DNA of 64,000 bases from Fragum whitleyi (lineage: Eukaryota; Mollusca; Bivalvia; Cardiida; Cardiidae). Position numbers and translations under genes: made by a program. The notes under the pieces are model-generated. The model saw only the letters and a program-made list of their open reading frames with translations. It was not told the DNA's origin and did no database searches. The DNA is taken from NCBI GenBank assembly GCA_948146395.1, contig OX411552.1:10621686-10685685 (forward strand), written 5' to 3'. Position 1 is the first letter of the stretch; each line of letters opens with the position of its first letter. Below, piece after piece: positions 47,901 through 57,766 of this stretch.

Positions 47901-49722
47901 ATTTTTCCTTCTAGAGACGTCCCAAGATTACGTTTATCTTATTACGTAATAGTCCTAATTACTTCCGGGTACAAAAATCGACCGTCAAACTAAAAGAAAA
48001 CTATTTTGCAATATATACATGCAAAGAATGCAAGGCACTGACACACATTCAATGGCTAAAAAATGCAAGAAATGGGTGCTATTGTCCCGCGAGCGTGGTG
48101 TTTTTACTGTCAAAAAGCACTAAATGAATACCGAATTGGCCCTTTTAGCTTGACATATCATTTAAAGAATATTTTTTCTCGATATTTGGTGATTAAGTAA
48201 CCTAAAATAAAAACTCTAAGCGGACGAAGTAACTCTTACAAGACCATTAATAAGAGAACATGCACTTATTTGCATATTTACCATTTAGGTATAAGGGAAC
48301 TAATTCATTTTCCGTTATCGGCCATTATAACCTTTCCGGTCATAGCTCAGTCCAAGAGTTTGCGAGAGTGATCAAACCTGTCTTAAATTGAGGCCCGTTC
48401 ATTTGCGCATGAAATGAATTGAAAATTAGTATGGCATGATCCCTTTTCTCTACGACTTTTTGGGCCATTTTTGAGATGACCCTTACCGCGAAGCTGTTTT
48501 TACCGGCCCCTCAAAAAAATAAACCCATGTTTAAAAATAGCTTTTGGACCCGGAAAATAGTTTAAAATCTTTAATTTTTCGATTGTATTTCAACAACGGA
48601 TTATAATCGCTGAAAATTATACAAACAATTTTGGATTTCAATAATATTGACCAATCAGAGATCACCTTCAACATTTGAGTATATGGACCGGAGTTTCCCT
48701 AAAGTTTTCTACCAGAGTGGTTGGAAATGAATTAGTTCCCTTAGACCTAATGGGTCATAAGTAATAAATAAAAATGATTTCCGTTTGAATTTTACTTCAA
48801 ATGTTTCTGGTTTTATTCCTCCAACATTTGATGTTAATAAATTAAATGGTTGTTGAACAAGTCTGGCTAACAATGGTTCTAACCAGCCCTCACTGAATTC
48901 TATGTGAGAGTCCATCACAACAAAATAATCGGATAACGTAGATTCTATGCCGATTTGACGAGCTTTCATAAGGCCCAAAGGCTTTGGATTTACTATCAAT
49001 TTAATTTTCTCTACATATGCAAAATGAATATCTATTTGGTGCATTAATTCTGTATCTTCAGACCCATCGTTTACGAGAACTATTTCTTCAAGTAAATTCG
49101 GTGGTGTATTGCCAAGAAGGCTGTAAATCGTCCGTATCAATACGCTCGGCCATTCATCGCGAAATATGATGACAACACTGGCTGCTGGCAGACTATCAGG
49201 ATATACTAAAGCAGCTCGGATACATTCTTCAGAGCGCGCGTCAGGCAGTTTTCTACGAACATCGACAATATCACTCATGCTTGTATTAATTCTATAGAAT
49301 GTCCAGTCTTTTTTCTTCGAACTCATTTTCGCTTTTAACCATTCTTTTTGGTTTTGAAGAGCAGGATTTTTATTCTCAGAAGTCGTTTTAGTAGTGTTTT
49401 TATTGAGTGTCGATGTATGTTCTTGTGTCGATGTACTGTTAATAAATAAGAAAGTAGACGTTATATTCGTTTTCAGTGATTCTCTTTCTTTGGTAAGTGA
49501 ATCTGTTTCTATCGAAGTACTAACATTGGTAACAAAATAACTTTCAGACAAACTATCAGGCACAATTTTTGGTATTTTCCCCCGAAAATTTGAAAATAAA
49601 GGGCTTCGATCTTTTTTAGAGTGGTTTGTGATTTCTCCAAAGCCGAAAACAAAGACTAGATAGATGAAACTTATACAAACAAGATAGCACAAAATATTTC
49701 GTCTACGTCTAAGTATCCTCAT
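41304..49722 (-). CDS. GALNT: Polypeptide N-acetylgalactosaminyltransferase family gene, coding exon interrupted by a mobile element
   Basis: GALNT enzymes are type II Golgi membrane proteins that transfer GalNAc from UDP-GalNAc to Ser/Thr and so start mucin-type O-glycans. The coding parts are 49722-48748, 46167-45914 and 41943-41304. They join in frame to about 622 residues, a usual family length. Visible in order: membrane anchor (about 11-29), Asn/Ser/Thr-rich stem, RRKLPDARSEEC (156-167), VVIIFRDEWPSV, EEIVLVNDGS, the metal-binding DSH (271-273), WGAEQFE (379-385) of the Gal/GalNAc-T motif, the WMCGG segment, a downstream His (407), and a ricin-type lectin ending near QKWTW. The first exon is split by the insertion 46174-48747, so the present allele reads only 337 residues. 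The sequence is divergent, and I cannot name the paralogue. Confidence 0.85.
42330..42600. mobile_element. MITE family, decayed copy
   Basis: The centre is clear: GGGAGGTAAAAAGTATCGCT, an AATTTCTCGAAATT core, then AGCGATATTTATTACCTC. Both ends are lost. Confidence 0.5.
43265..43471 (+). mobile_element. SINE, 5'-truncated
   Basis: It matches the body and tail of 40151-40426 in the opposite orientation, ending GCGGCGTTAAATCCCATTC and AAACAAACAAAC. Confidence 0.6.
43610..43892 (-). mobile_element. MITE family, decayed short copy
   Basis: CCATTCTAAACCGCTCGCTC and CTCATTGAATTTCATTCCGC are family words. The right end is GGTGTTATTACCTG. A C run lies inside. Confidence 0.5.
44312..44500. mobile_element. 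Foldback element with nested arms
   Basis: The inner arms TAGACTGGTC ... GAGTATCAGAATAGCCT pair with AGGCTATTCTGATATTCGA ... GACCAGTCTA (44391-44465). The outer arms AACTTATTTCT.ACCCCGGGCGGG pair with CCCGA.ATCGGGCGAGAAATAAGTT. Confidence 0.6.
45093..45315. repeat. Copy B of the duplicated block, inside GALNT intron 2
   Basis: It matches 40693-40868 joined to 41150-41235 without the SINE. It lies about 600 bp downstream (gene sense) of the WGAEQFE coding segment. Confidence 0.65.
45914..46167 (-). CDS. GALNT: GALNT second coding segment: Gal/GalNAc-T motif
   Basis: This is 254 nt, 84 codons plus AG of a split Arg codon, ending at the donor AG|GTAAGTGG. It reads IPVIAVQGMSIAMRKEFF, IGGFDPGMRQWGAEQFELS and IKTWMCGGRVENVPCS in order, aligning with the family's TPxxAGGLFxxxxxxFxxxGxYDxxxxxWGxENxExSFxxWxCGG. 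The final IAHLY contributes the conserved metal-ligand His. It continues directly in frame from the previous segment once the insertion is ignored, with codons CCA TTA then AGG TTT TCC. Confidence 0.87.
46174..46631 (+). repeat. Left 458-bp terminal direct repeat of the GALNT-inserted element
   Basis: It matches 48290-48747 throughout as far as I can read, opens TATAAGGGAACTAATTC and closes TTAGACC. Its own ends are near-perfect inverted repeats of about 20 bp. The right inner neighbour (TAAAGA) does not match the left outer flank, so this copy alone has no target duplication. Confidence 0.85.
48290..48747 (+). repeat. Right 458-bp terminal direct repeat of the GALNT-inserted element
   Basis: Same length and sequence as 46174-46631. 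On the GALNT strand its first bases supply the 12 foreign codons and the stop (TAG near 48709) that end the interrupted reading frame. Confidence 0.85.
48748..49722 (-). CDS. GALNT: GALNT first coding segment: anchor, stem, N-terminal catalytic half
   Basis: The segment is 975 nt, 325 codons, up to the target-site duplication. The ATG at 49722 is preceded by an in-frame TAA eight to nine codons upstream and followed at once by RILRRRR and a hydrophobic stretch, a typical type II anchor, so the start is convincing. The stem (about 40-150) has many N-x-S/T sites. The nucleotide-binding half ends with DSHIE (271-275) and WLEPLL. Past residue 325 the frame enters the inserted element and stops after 12 foreign codons. 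Confidence 0.88.
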
Positions 49723-49853
49723 TTTAATGTTTAGGTATATACGTTGTTAGACCGAAATAAATATAAAATGAAAATTCATGCATGACAAATTTAACAAGAA
49801 TTAAGGATCTGCCAACCGAGAAAGGGCCATCTGGGAACTCCATAAAACCACTA

Positions 49854-50263
49854 CAGTTAGGAACACCGTGAAATTGACAAGCTGTGTGTTATTGAGATGA
49901 TTTTGGAATGAAATCGAATTAGCGAGAGGAGTGCGATTTTGAGTGAAACTAATGGATGTGACTCAATTATGCTTATATGGTTCAACAAAATTCGCGATAT
50001 TCAGTATTTACTCCCTTTACGAGACCTATAAATAGCTTTCCATTTCCCCAAGGACATATCAGACGCTTACAATTTCAATTACGTCAGTGAATTTTTTCTA
50101 GATATATCTATTTTGAATGTAGTTGTTGTTATAATCTTTTAAGTGATTTTGAATCGTTTTTGAATGGTTTGAGTATGTAATTTGAATGAATGAATGGAGC
50201 ACTGAGTGTTGGATTAAGAATGGTTTTGTCAATTCGATCTCTAATTCACGATGTTCTTAACTG
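49854..50263 (+). mobile_element. MITE family, copy 21
   Basis: CAGTTAGGAACACCGTGAAA opens and CACGATGTTCTTAACTG closes. It lies just 5' of the GALNT start (131 bp upstream in gene sense). Confidence 0.7.
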
Positions 50264-51371
50264 TAATATTAAAGAGGAGTTGATCCAAAGGAGTTGAATC
50301 AGAGGTCGCATTAAAATAATGATCATATAGAAACTAATGAATTTTATTTAATGACACGTCGACTTCTATAACATGTAGGAAGGTAGACTGGTCAATCAAT
50401 ATCTAGAAAATAGATACAAAGATTTTCTTAAATCCCGGATGTCCTCTTTTCTTATGACGGGTCACATATAAATCCCCGTCACCAGTAACATCCATCCATT
50501 TTAAAATGCTATGTACGAAAATTCAGAAAATGAACTACCTACAATGCTGAAGAGGGTTTACATTTGTGTAAAAATCGTTATGTCATTTTTATGCATAAAA
50601 TTCGGTCTTTTTTAACTAACGTAATCGATCGTAACCAATTTGATACCCCCTGTCCCGTAATGATTTGTGGAAACTAGCGTGAATTTTCAAGGGTGCAGTT
50701 TAAAACAAAAGTGTCTAAAGACTACAAACACCGACAATGTAATTACTATAATTTGCATGAGAAAACTGTGAAATATTTCTGCAAAAGTAACCCTTCTTCT
50801 GCATTGTTGGTTGTCCATCTTCTGAATTTCCGTAAATAGCATTTTAAAACGAATAAGAGGAATCGATGGAAGATTAAATAATATCTAATATTACGCGAGA
50901 AGGGATAACTTATTTTCTTTTTAAGTACAGACGTTTGTCCGACTGCAGAAGCTGACCAGTTGGTATTGATTTTTTATATACCTTACCTTATCAATTAAAC
51001 TGTACATGCCCATAGAATTATTTTTCAAAGAGCTTCCTCTGGTTGACCTCTGCTGCATTCAATATATTTGTGCCCCGTCATGCGAAAAGGGACCATCTGT
51101 GAACTTCATAAATTGAATATTTGAAAAAGAGATTGGTTCCAGAACAGGCCAACCAGATGTCGAATTTCAGAAATTCTTGCAAAGGAAGTTAGATTAATTA
51201 TTCTTGATTCAGAAAATAAGCAAAGTTCAAAAAGTCAGTCCGGCATTCTGGTAAGGGTCGACACTTTACGCACTTCCTAGATGGTACTGTTTCACGTGAT
51301 GGGTCATATTTTAAAAAAAAAATGTGGATGGGATTATGGTACTTTGAATTAATTTCACTTTTTAACATGAT
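50264..51371. other. Non-coding stretch
   Basis: GACGGGTCACATATAAATCC-type and AAAGGGACCATCTG phrases recur in the window (15060, 49826, 51090), so parts are dispersed repeats. No gene. Confidence 0.4.
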
Positions 51372-51789
51372 AGTTACTAACATTGTGAAATTGAAAACCG
51401 TCTCAATCACAACCATTCATAACCACTCGTCCAAGTCTACATTTGAAATGCATTCGAAACACTCACTGAAAACCGCTCCGAAATCTTTCAAAAACGATTC
51501 GTAACCGTTCAAAACCGCTTCGTTCAAATCGACTGACATTTGATTAAAATCGATCGAATTCTTTCATGAATGTTTTGCTATTTTTTTAAGCGACTGATTT
51601 TTCGCCGTTCAAAGACATAAAAAGAAAAATATGCAGATATTGTTAGGGGACGAAATGAGCGGTATTACATGTATATTACCTCCCCTTTATTTTAACCAGA
51701 AGCTCGCTTCCTCCACTTACCGTAATAACTTTAATTATGCATTGATTATAAGATCACTCACTTTGTCAATTCTATTAATTTACTTACTG
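51372..51789 (-). mobile_element. MITE family, copy 22 (decayed)
   Basis: TAGTTACTAACATTGTGAAA opens and ATTTACTTACTG closes. TTACATGTATATTACCTCCC marks the centre. Confidence 0.55.
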
Positions 51790-51916
51790 TATGACTGTAT
51801 TTCACAAGGGTTTTTACAAAAGCATACTGTTTTCGTCATGGACATTAAATCACGTTTTATTTGCAAGGCAATAATTTCCCGCTAATGGACCACAGTCATC
51901 TTTATTATCCCTTATG

Positions 51917-52191
51917 GTGGCATATTTATGCCATGAGATACAACATATCAGTATCACGATAATTTAAATAAGATCAAGTTGAGATAAAAGTTCTACGAAA
52001 TTATATCTCGTAAGTCAAAATTATGTTAATAATACTATCGGTGAAATTTATATCTATTATTATAGTGGCATATTTCTGCCACGAGATACATGATAGTAGT
52101 ATTATGATAATTTAAACAATATCATGGTAAGATAAAGTTTCCAGGAATTTTCATCTCGTACGTCAAAATGTTCTCAATAATTCTATCGCGA
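51917..52191. repeat. Two-unit tandem repeat, about 150 bp each
   Basis: Both units start TGGCATATTT(A/C)TGCCA(T/C)GAGATACA (itself a palindrome) and end TATCTCGTA(A/C)GTCAAAAT-type sequence followed by AATA(A/C)T(C/A)TATCG. They diverge by roughly a quarter. Confidence 0.6.
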
Positions 52192-52789
52192 TATTTGTAC
52201 CTTGTTTCTTGATTTTATTTACGACTGTATCCACTTTTATTAATACGTACATCCATGTGAAACCAGTTCACAGAATGTTCATTTCCAGTTGCATAATAAA
52301 GTGCATTTGTGGCCGCGTCATGATAAAGGGGCCCTTTAATCACATTCATTGTTCACACAACTCATTAATTTAAGCACAGTTTTTCATAAAAAAAATAACA
52401 GAATATTTCTCATCATGATCCACATTTTTTGTCATTTGGTGATATGACACGTCACAGAAATGGGGATGTTAACAATACATTTGTGTAAAGTTTTCTAAAA
52501 CTTTAGTTGAAATTCCAAGTATAAAATAAACAAGACAAAAACAGATTTTTTTGTTATCTTTCAAAGCTTGCTGCGAGAATTTTTACGGACACAGACAAGT
52601 TAAATAATAAGAATATTCGAGGAAACACCGAAATATGAATACCGTTTATTTTTCGAATATTGCCGTTTTCTGTGTTATTCAGCAACTAAAATATATCAGA
52701 TAATTTAGAAAAATGATAAAAATTTGCGGAGAGAACATTTCCTAAAGCTATCCCGGATATTCAAAGAGGGTCATGCTTCTTAGGAGGAA
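52192..52789. other. Non-coding stretch
   Basis: AT-rich, nothing supported. Confidence 0.4.
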
Positions 52790-53205
52790 TAGAGTTTCAA
52801 CGAACGAATTTGCCCCAATAGATTCTCATTATTATCCAAAAATAACGATCTTGCATCTGTGTTTCCACTTTACTAGAAATACCAAGTAAATAGAAATTGT
52901 AAACAAATCTGATTCCAAATGGATAATTTCTGCAAGTTGGTGTATCAGACACAGAAAAGCATGAGAGTTGGGGAGAACTAAGAAGAAAAAGTTAATTATG
53001 ACGTCACATTTGAAATTCTTGCTTCTCTGACTTCGTGGGGGGTCTCTGTCTTGATTAATGCTCTTTACAGCCGCTATTGAACCTGAAAATGTCCATGCTT
53101 ATTGCACAGATGATGAATTAAAAGACTGTATAATTCAATTATATAGTAAACATTTCTGTAGATTTATAACCTCATTTTACGAACTTTTGGATCAACTCTC
53201 GTATT
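52790..53205. repeat. Diverged copy of 37200-37612
   Basis: Shared phrases in order: GGTCTCTGTCTTGATT, ATTGCACAGATGATGAATTA, AACATTTCTGTA, ATTTATAACCTCATTTTACG. Confidence 0.55.
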
Positions 53206-54054
53206 CATTTGTATTTGCTTACTGAATTCAAGTTTGTCGGCTTTATTCACTGTTTAACAATTTAGTTTATTTTTGGACTCAATATGGTACAACAAGAAAC
53301 ATTTTCTGCCCATTTTTTCAGGTACAGTGAGTTAACTTAGTATATCAGATAGTGGACTTCCTATTGATTTCTTGCTTATATATCAGATAAGTTGCTAACA
53401 CTTTTTATCCATTTTCATATGAAATCCATATGGAGGTAAAATCTTTTGTCTTGGAAAGCGGGGTAAACTCAGTGAGCGGTATCAAGACGTAGACTTTTCA
53501 AAGAGTCAGTAGAGCGGTCTCAAACCCTCATCTGTCTCTTGTTGTTTTCTTCAGATAAGAAATTAGATCACCAAAAAGATGGAACTTTACCAAGAAGTAT
53601 AGTGTGAAATTATTGACATGACTTGACCTTTATGCAATGAATAAATTAAAAGATGAATACATTCATCATCGAGTGTAGCCGCAAGCTTTCGAAAAAGATC
53701 GTAAATCCGTGTAGTGTATGGATTTTAAAAATGTTTTTAAAATGTAATAGTTCCTATACACACTGTTTGACTGTGTGGTCGAGAGGTCTAGTCAGATGAC
53801 TACAGGTGCAGGGAACATGAGTTCGAATCTTCTTTCATCCCACTTTTTTATTATTACTTTCTTTTATTATTTTTTTTTTATTTTTTCCTTTTTTCTGTAA
53901 GCCCCCATTTGACTTGTTATCTCGTGTTTGAATGACAATTATTGTTTTGCACAGCCCGTTTCATTTATCGCATTCTACCTCCTGAACTCAAATATGAAAA
54001 ACACAAGACGCTGTCAAAGGGCCTAAAGAGCAAATTTGGTTGAAAATCGAAGAC
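53206..54054. other. Non-coding stretch, decayed tRNA-like remnant
   Basis: 53778-53838 (GTGTGGTCGAGAGGTCTAGT ... GAGTTCGAATCTT) looks like an old Leu/Ser-type tRNA-derived head. The stems do not pair well. Confidence 0.35.
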
Positions 54055-54195
54055 CTGTGTTGGAATAGTAGCTTTAGTCTCGGAGTTGTCGTGGTAGAAT
54101 CCTTTAGAGAAATACCAGGCATCAGTAGTTAAGCGCCCCCAGCAATATGACCGAAAAAATAGGCGTTAAATCATTCAAACAAATAAAAAAACAAA
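54055..54195 (+). mobile_element. SINE, 5'-truncated
   Basis: GAGAAATACCAGGCATCAGT and GACCGAAAAAATAGGCGTTA with AAACAAAT match the tail of the SINE at 40151-40426. Confidence 0.5.
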
Positions 54196-55967
54196 TAGTT
54201 TATAACATACTGCAAATCTCTTTGAGAATCGAGTGATATTCAATATTATTCAAACGAAAAAATATCTATAAAATGTATTGAAACCTAGAGAGGAAAAATA
54301 TGCAGTCATAGTGACTCGAACCACTGTCTTTCGTCTTCTGATTCTTTAATCTTTCCACGTGCAATGACAAGTATCTACTCATCAAAGAGTCATTTAATAG
54401 GTATATATTATGAAACTTGGTTTACGAGGTTAACGAGGCCTAACGAAGATACCATGTGACAATCAGTCTAGCATGTAATGTATGCTAATAGAGGTTACGG
54501 TCAGTCATGTCAATGATTTTACACTTTAGAATATTATACATGTGCTAGAATTTTATGTTCTCATGAATCCTTCTGTATATCTTAGATACATGTATATCAA
54601 AACAGTTTTAAAAAAAGTATGAAATGTATACGGCATGATAAAAAGAGATGTAGTTCAATTTTGAAGAGATCTAGTGGCAGATTTAGAGGGAATTCAGGGG
54701 GAGGGTTCAAACAAACCCCAGTTGAAGCCCGATAATTTCATTTTCATGCAAAAATCCATTAACCTATCTGCTGTTCACAACAGACATATTCAAGTGGTGA
54801 ACAAAATTTTGAATAACAGTGTAGACGGAGATCAGCCTGTACAGTTTGCAATCTGATCTTAGCAAACACTGCATATATGCTTTTTATTTATCTTAAAGCG
54901 AAGTTATCAAAAGAATAGCATTCTTTGGGTGAATTTGATAAAGTGGACCATTCCATTGAAATTAAATCTCGCGGAGACTTTTTTCAAAAGAAATGGCTTT
55001 CTCGCTATGAATCATTAGATTGCCTAAATATTCTCTCGTGTGTATGATAAAGTTCTAAGTAACGTCTGAACTATTTATAATGAATAGAAGAAGTAATTCC
55101 TATAATTAATGTCCTGCGTTTTTTTTTTTTCTTTTCAAAGTTTTTTTGCCAAATAAACTAGTCACTACATTTCATTGCAAACCGACGATAGCTGGGTAAA
55201 ACAATAGTAGGGAAAAGTAGAAATGTGTTTAAAGCGTGTTTCTCCTTAAAAAAACAAGGGAGAAACAAAATATAACGTTTATAAATAAAAAGATCAATAT
55301 GCATTTAAAACCAAAGGGTTGTCGTTTGCCGGTAGCACCAGAGTATACAAGATAATCAATAGAGGTGTGAAATCAATAAAAGGCCGTGTTGAAGACGCTT
55401 TTCACCTAACTTAAAGAGCGTCGAAGTAGTCTTGATAAGTCTAAGACCGTGATTCCTATACCTTAGACATCTGTATCCGCACGATTTTCATGTGAAAACA
55501 AGAGCATGAAATATATTCAAAAGAGGCTTAAGTTGATCATGCTCCTCAAGATTTAACGGACTGATTGAAAAGAAACTACTTTTTTAATTTTTTGCAATTG
55601 ACAAGAAAAGTATTCAATGATTTGGCATACTAAATTTCAGTTTAATAAAAGCTATGGTGTAATCGTTACAAGAATTTAGACACGCAATGACAATTCACTC
55701 CCGACTTATCAGCGAATTGACAAAGGTCGCCGATGCCAAACTACGAAAACGTTTCTTCAACTTTATGTTTTCCTCTGTTTCAACATCCCCCTTTTTCCCT
55801 CTGCCAGAAAGTACCTCCTGATTTTCGACAGGTCTAATTCGTCGATGTTTTTACCATAATAAGCGATTCTCCTTATGTCTTTATGTTTTAATTCAATCTT
55901 ATGGTACATGGCACCGGAGTCCATGCATAAGTTGTAGAAAATTTCCTAATATTCAAAACTCCCAGAT
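54196..55967. other. Non-coding stretch
   Basis: 54670-54860 resembles 41990-42150 (TCATTTTCATGC, CTGCTGTTCACAAC), a dispersed repeat. Nothing else supported. Confidence 0.4.
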
Positions 55968-56189
55968 AACACCACTCTGTTGGGCCGACGTCGGCGGAAA
56001 TTTAGTCGGTATTCCGACAATCTGCCAACGTTGGCACTCAGGAACCCTCGGCGATTCTACGGAATAGACCTCGGGAATAATAAGGGCGCAGCCATGAAAG
56101 CGCGTCATATCGCACGTGGGTTATGACGTCACAAGCATAACTAAGGATGACGTTGCGAAAATAAAAACAGCGTAAGGTTAGAATTGGGC

Positions 56190-56247
56190 ATATTATAATT
56201 TGAAAACAAAACGCAGCGTTTTACTGCGTTTTGCTTTCAAATTATAA
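56190..56247. repeat. Hairpin inverted repeat with AACGCAG arms
   Basis: TATAATTTGAAA.CAAAACGCAG pairs with CTGCGTTTTG.TTTCAAATTATA around CGTTTTA. Confidence 0.65.
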
Positions 56248-57766
56248 CATGTCAAAATGATCTAAACAGACGTTCGGAAAACATTAAAGGAATATACTAT
56301 TCTTCAAGCGTATTAACCAAAGTACCACTAGGAGCCGAATTACCGAAAAACATGACCAAAAATAACTACACTTACGTCCGAGGTACTTTCCAGTTTACGG
56401 AAAAGTTCGAGCGATGTTCCGAATGCAACGTCGGTCCAATGTCGGCAATCGTCAGGAAAAATAGGTCGGTATGCCGATCATCTGCCAACGTTGCTTCGAT
56501 GACGATAAACGCCTTGAAAATCAAGTCGGTACTCCGACCTTCTGCCAACGTCGTTCGAAACACGACGATCGCATTTATAGAAAATACAGCTTAGATAATT
56601 AAATATACCTTGTCTCGCGTAGGCCAACATATTTTTCAATGAATCATTGCTGCGCGTTTATTTTCGTCCTACAGATACGTTTTTCATAAAACCTGGTACC
56701 AACGTTGGACCAGAGTTGGCTGCATGGCGTCGGTGAATGATAATATTGTGCGAACTTTTATTCATGACTGTACATGTGACGTCATTATGTCAAGTTTGTG
56801 ACGTCATAATTAATGTTATTGTTTTTAGTAAGCGAGCTGTCAAAGATACATGTATATATTATACGTACTTAATGTTTTGTATGAATAAAAATAGCTAACG
56901 AGGTTGGGAGAATTGAAAATTGTCGAGGCTCTGCCGAGACAATTATCAATTATCTCAACCGAGTTAGATATTTTTTCATGCAATACACTAGGTACGTATT
57001 ATATTTATCTTATAACCTCTATTTGTCTTGTTTTGTCGATATTTCTAACTGAAATGCAAGTTTCTAAAAATAACCGCATTATATCATTATTCATAAAATA
57101 ACTATGTGATATCATATAAAATATCATACGGGATGCTATCACACGGATATTTGTATAGTTATAAGATAAAACAGAATCTGTTGTTGTGTCTTGAAAAAAG
57201 TCGTTTATTCGTAGATATTATTGTGGTAAGTTGTTCACCCGCGTGACATTTGTGTTGGTTTAAACATATTTTATTCAGATAATTTACATGTTTGTATGTG
57301 TATGATTACAATATATATGAAATGGATTAGAACGAAAGCTAGGAGCTTATATTGTTCTTCTCCAAATAACCAGTTATTTTTTCATACGTTGTGATCTAAA
57401 TTGAATAAATAGTAAGAGTATATGAAAATAAATACAATAAATTTAAGAAGGTCGATGTAACGCTATAATAGCTATTTTAAATATAGAAAAAGAAAAAGAC
57501 GAAGCTGAAATAACAAAAAATTTTGGGTGGGCGGTGGTGTTGGTGTTGGGAACAAGATTGCTTATCACACAAATGTCTCCTACGTTATGCCTGGCAGCAC
57601 TCAGAAGAGGATTTACGTCGAGTGTAATAATTCGAAATTTAGTTAAAATATATCTACATTTACAAAACATTTATATATACATGTGAATACATATACATGT
57701 ATACTCACACATGTATAGACGTTCATAATGGGAATCTATTGAACATTCTAATATCAAATTGGATGA

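Larger units (their letters stand above)
46174..48747. mobile_element. 2,574-bp element with 458-bp identical direct terminal repeats, inserted in the GALNT exon
   Basis: Both ends carry the same 458-bp sequence in direct orientation (46174-46631 and 48290-48747); I see no mismatch by eye. The element is flanked by TAATGG at 46168-46173 and 48748-48753. The two G's can be assigned to element or target, so the duplication is 4 to 6 bp. Each terminal repeat itself starts TATAAGGGAACTAATTC and ends with its near inverse, GAATTAGTTCCCTTA. The 1,658-bp interior is AT-rich, lacks any convincing ORF and contains several copies of a CCCTTATCTTT motif. Identical direct ends with a short duplication suggest a non-autonomous LTR-type element. 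The missing TG...CA ends and the inverted tips also allow a composite of two TIR elements. Confidence 0.85.

Noticed and set aside
57443..57670. Ankyrin-like phrase (NPLLSAARHNVGDICV)
   Set aside because: Only one partial helix-like stretch, without the TPLHxAA/GAD pattern; it lies in a repeat insert.
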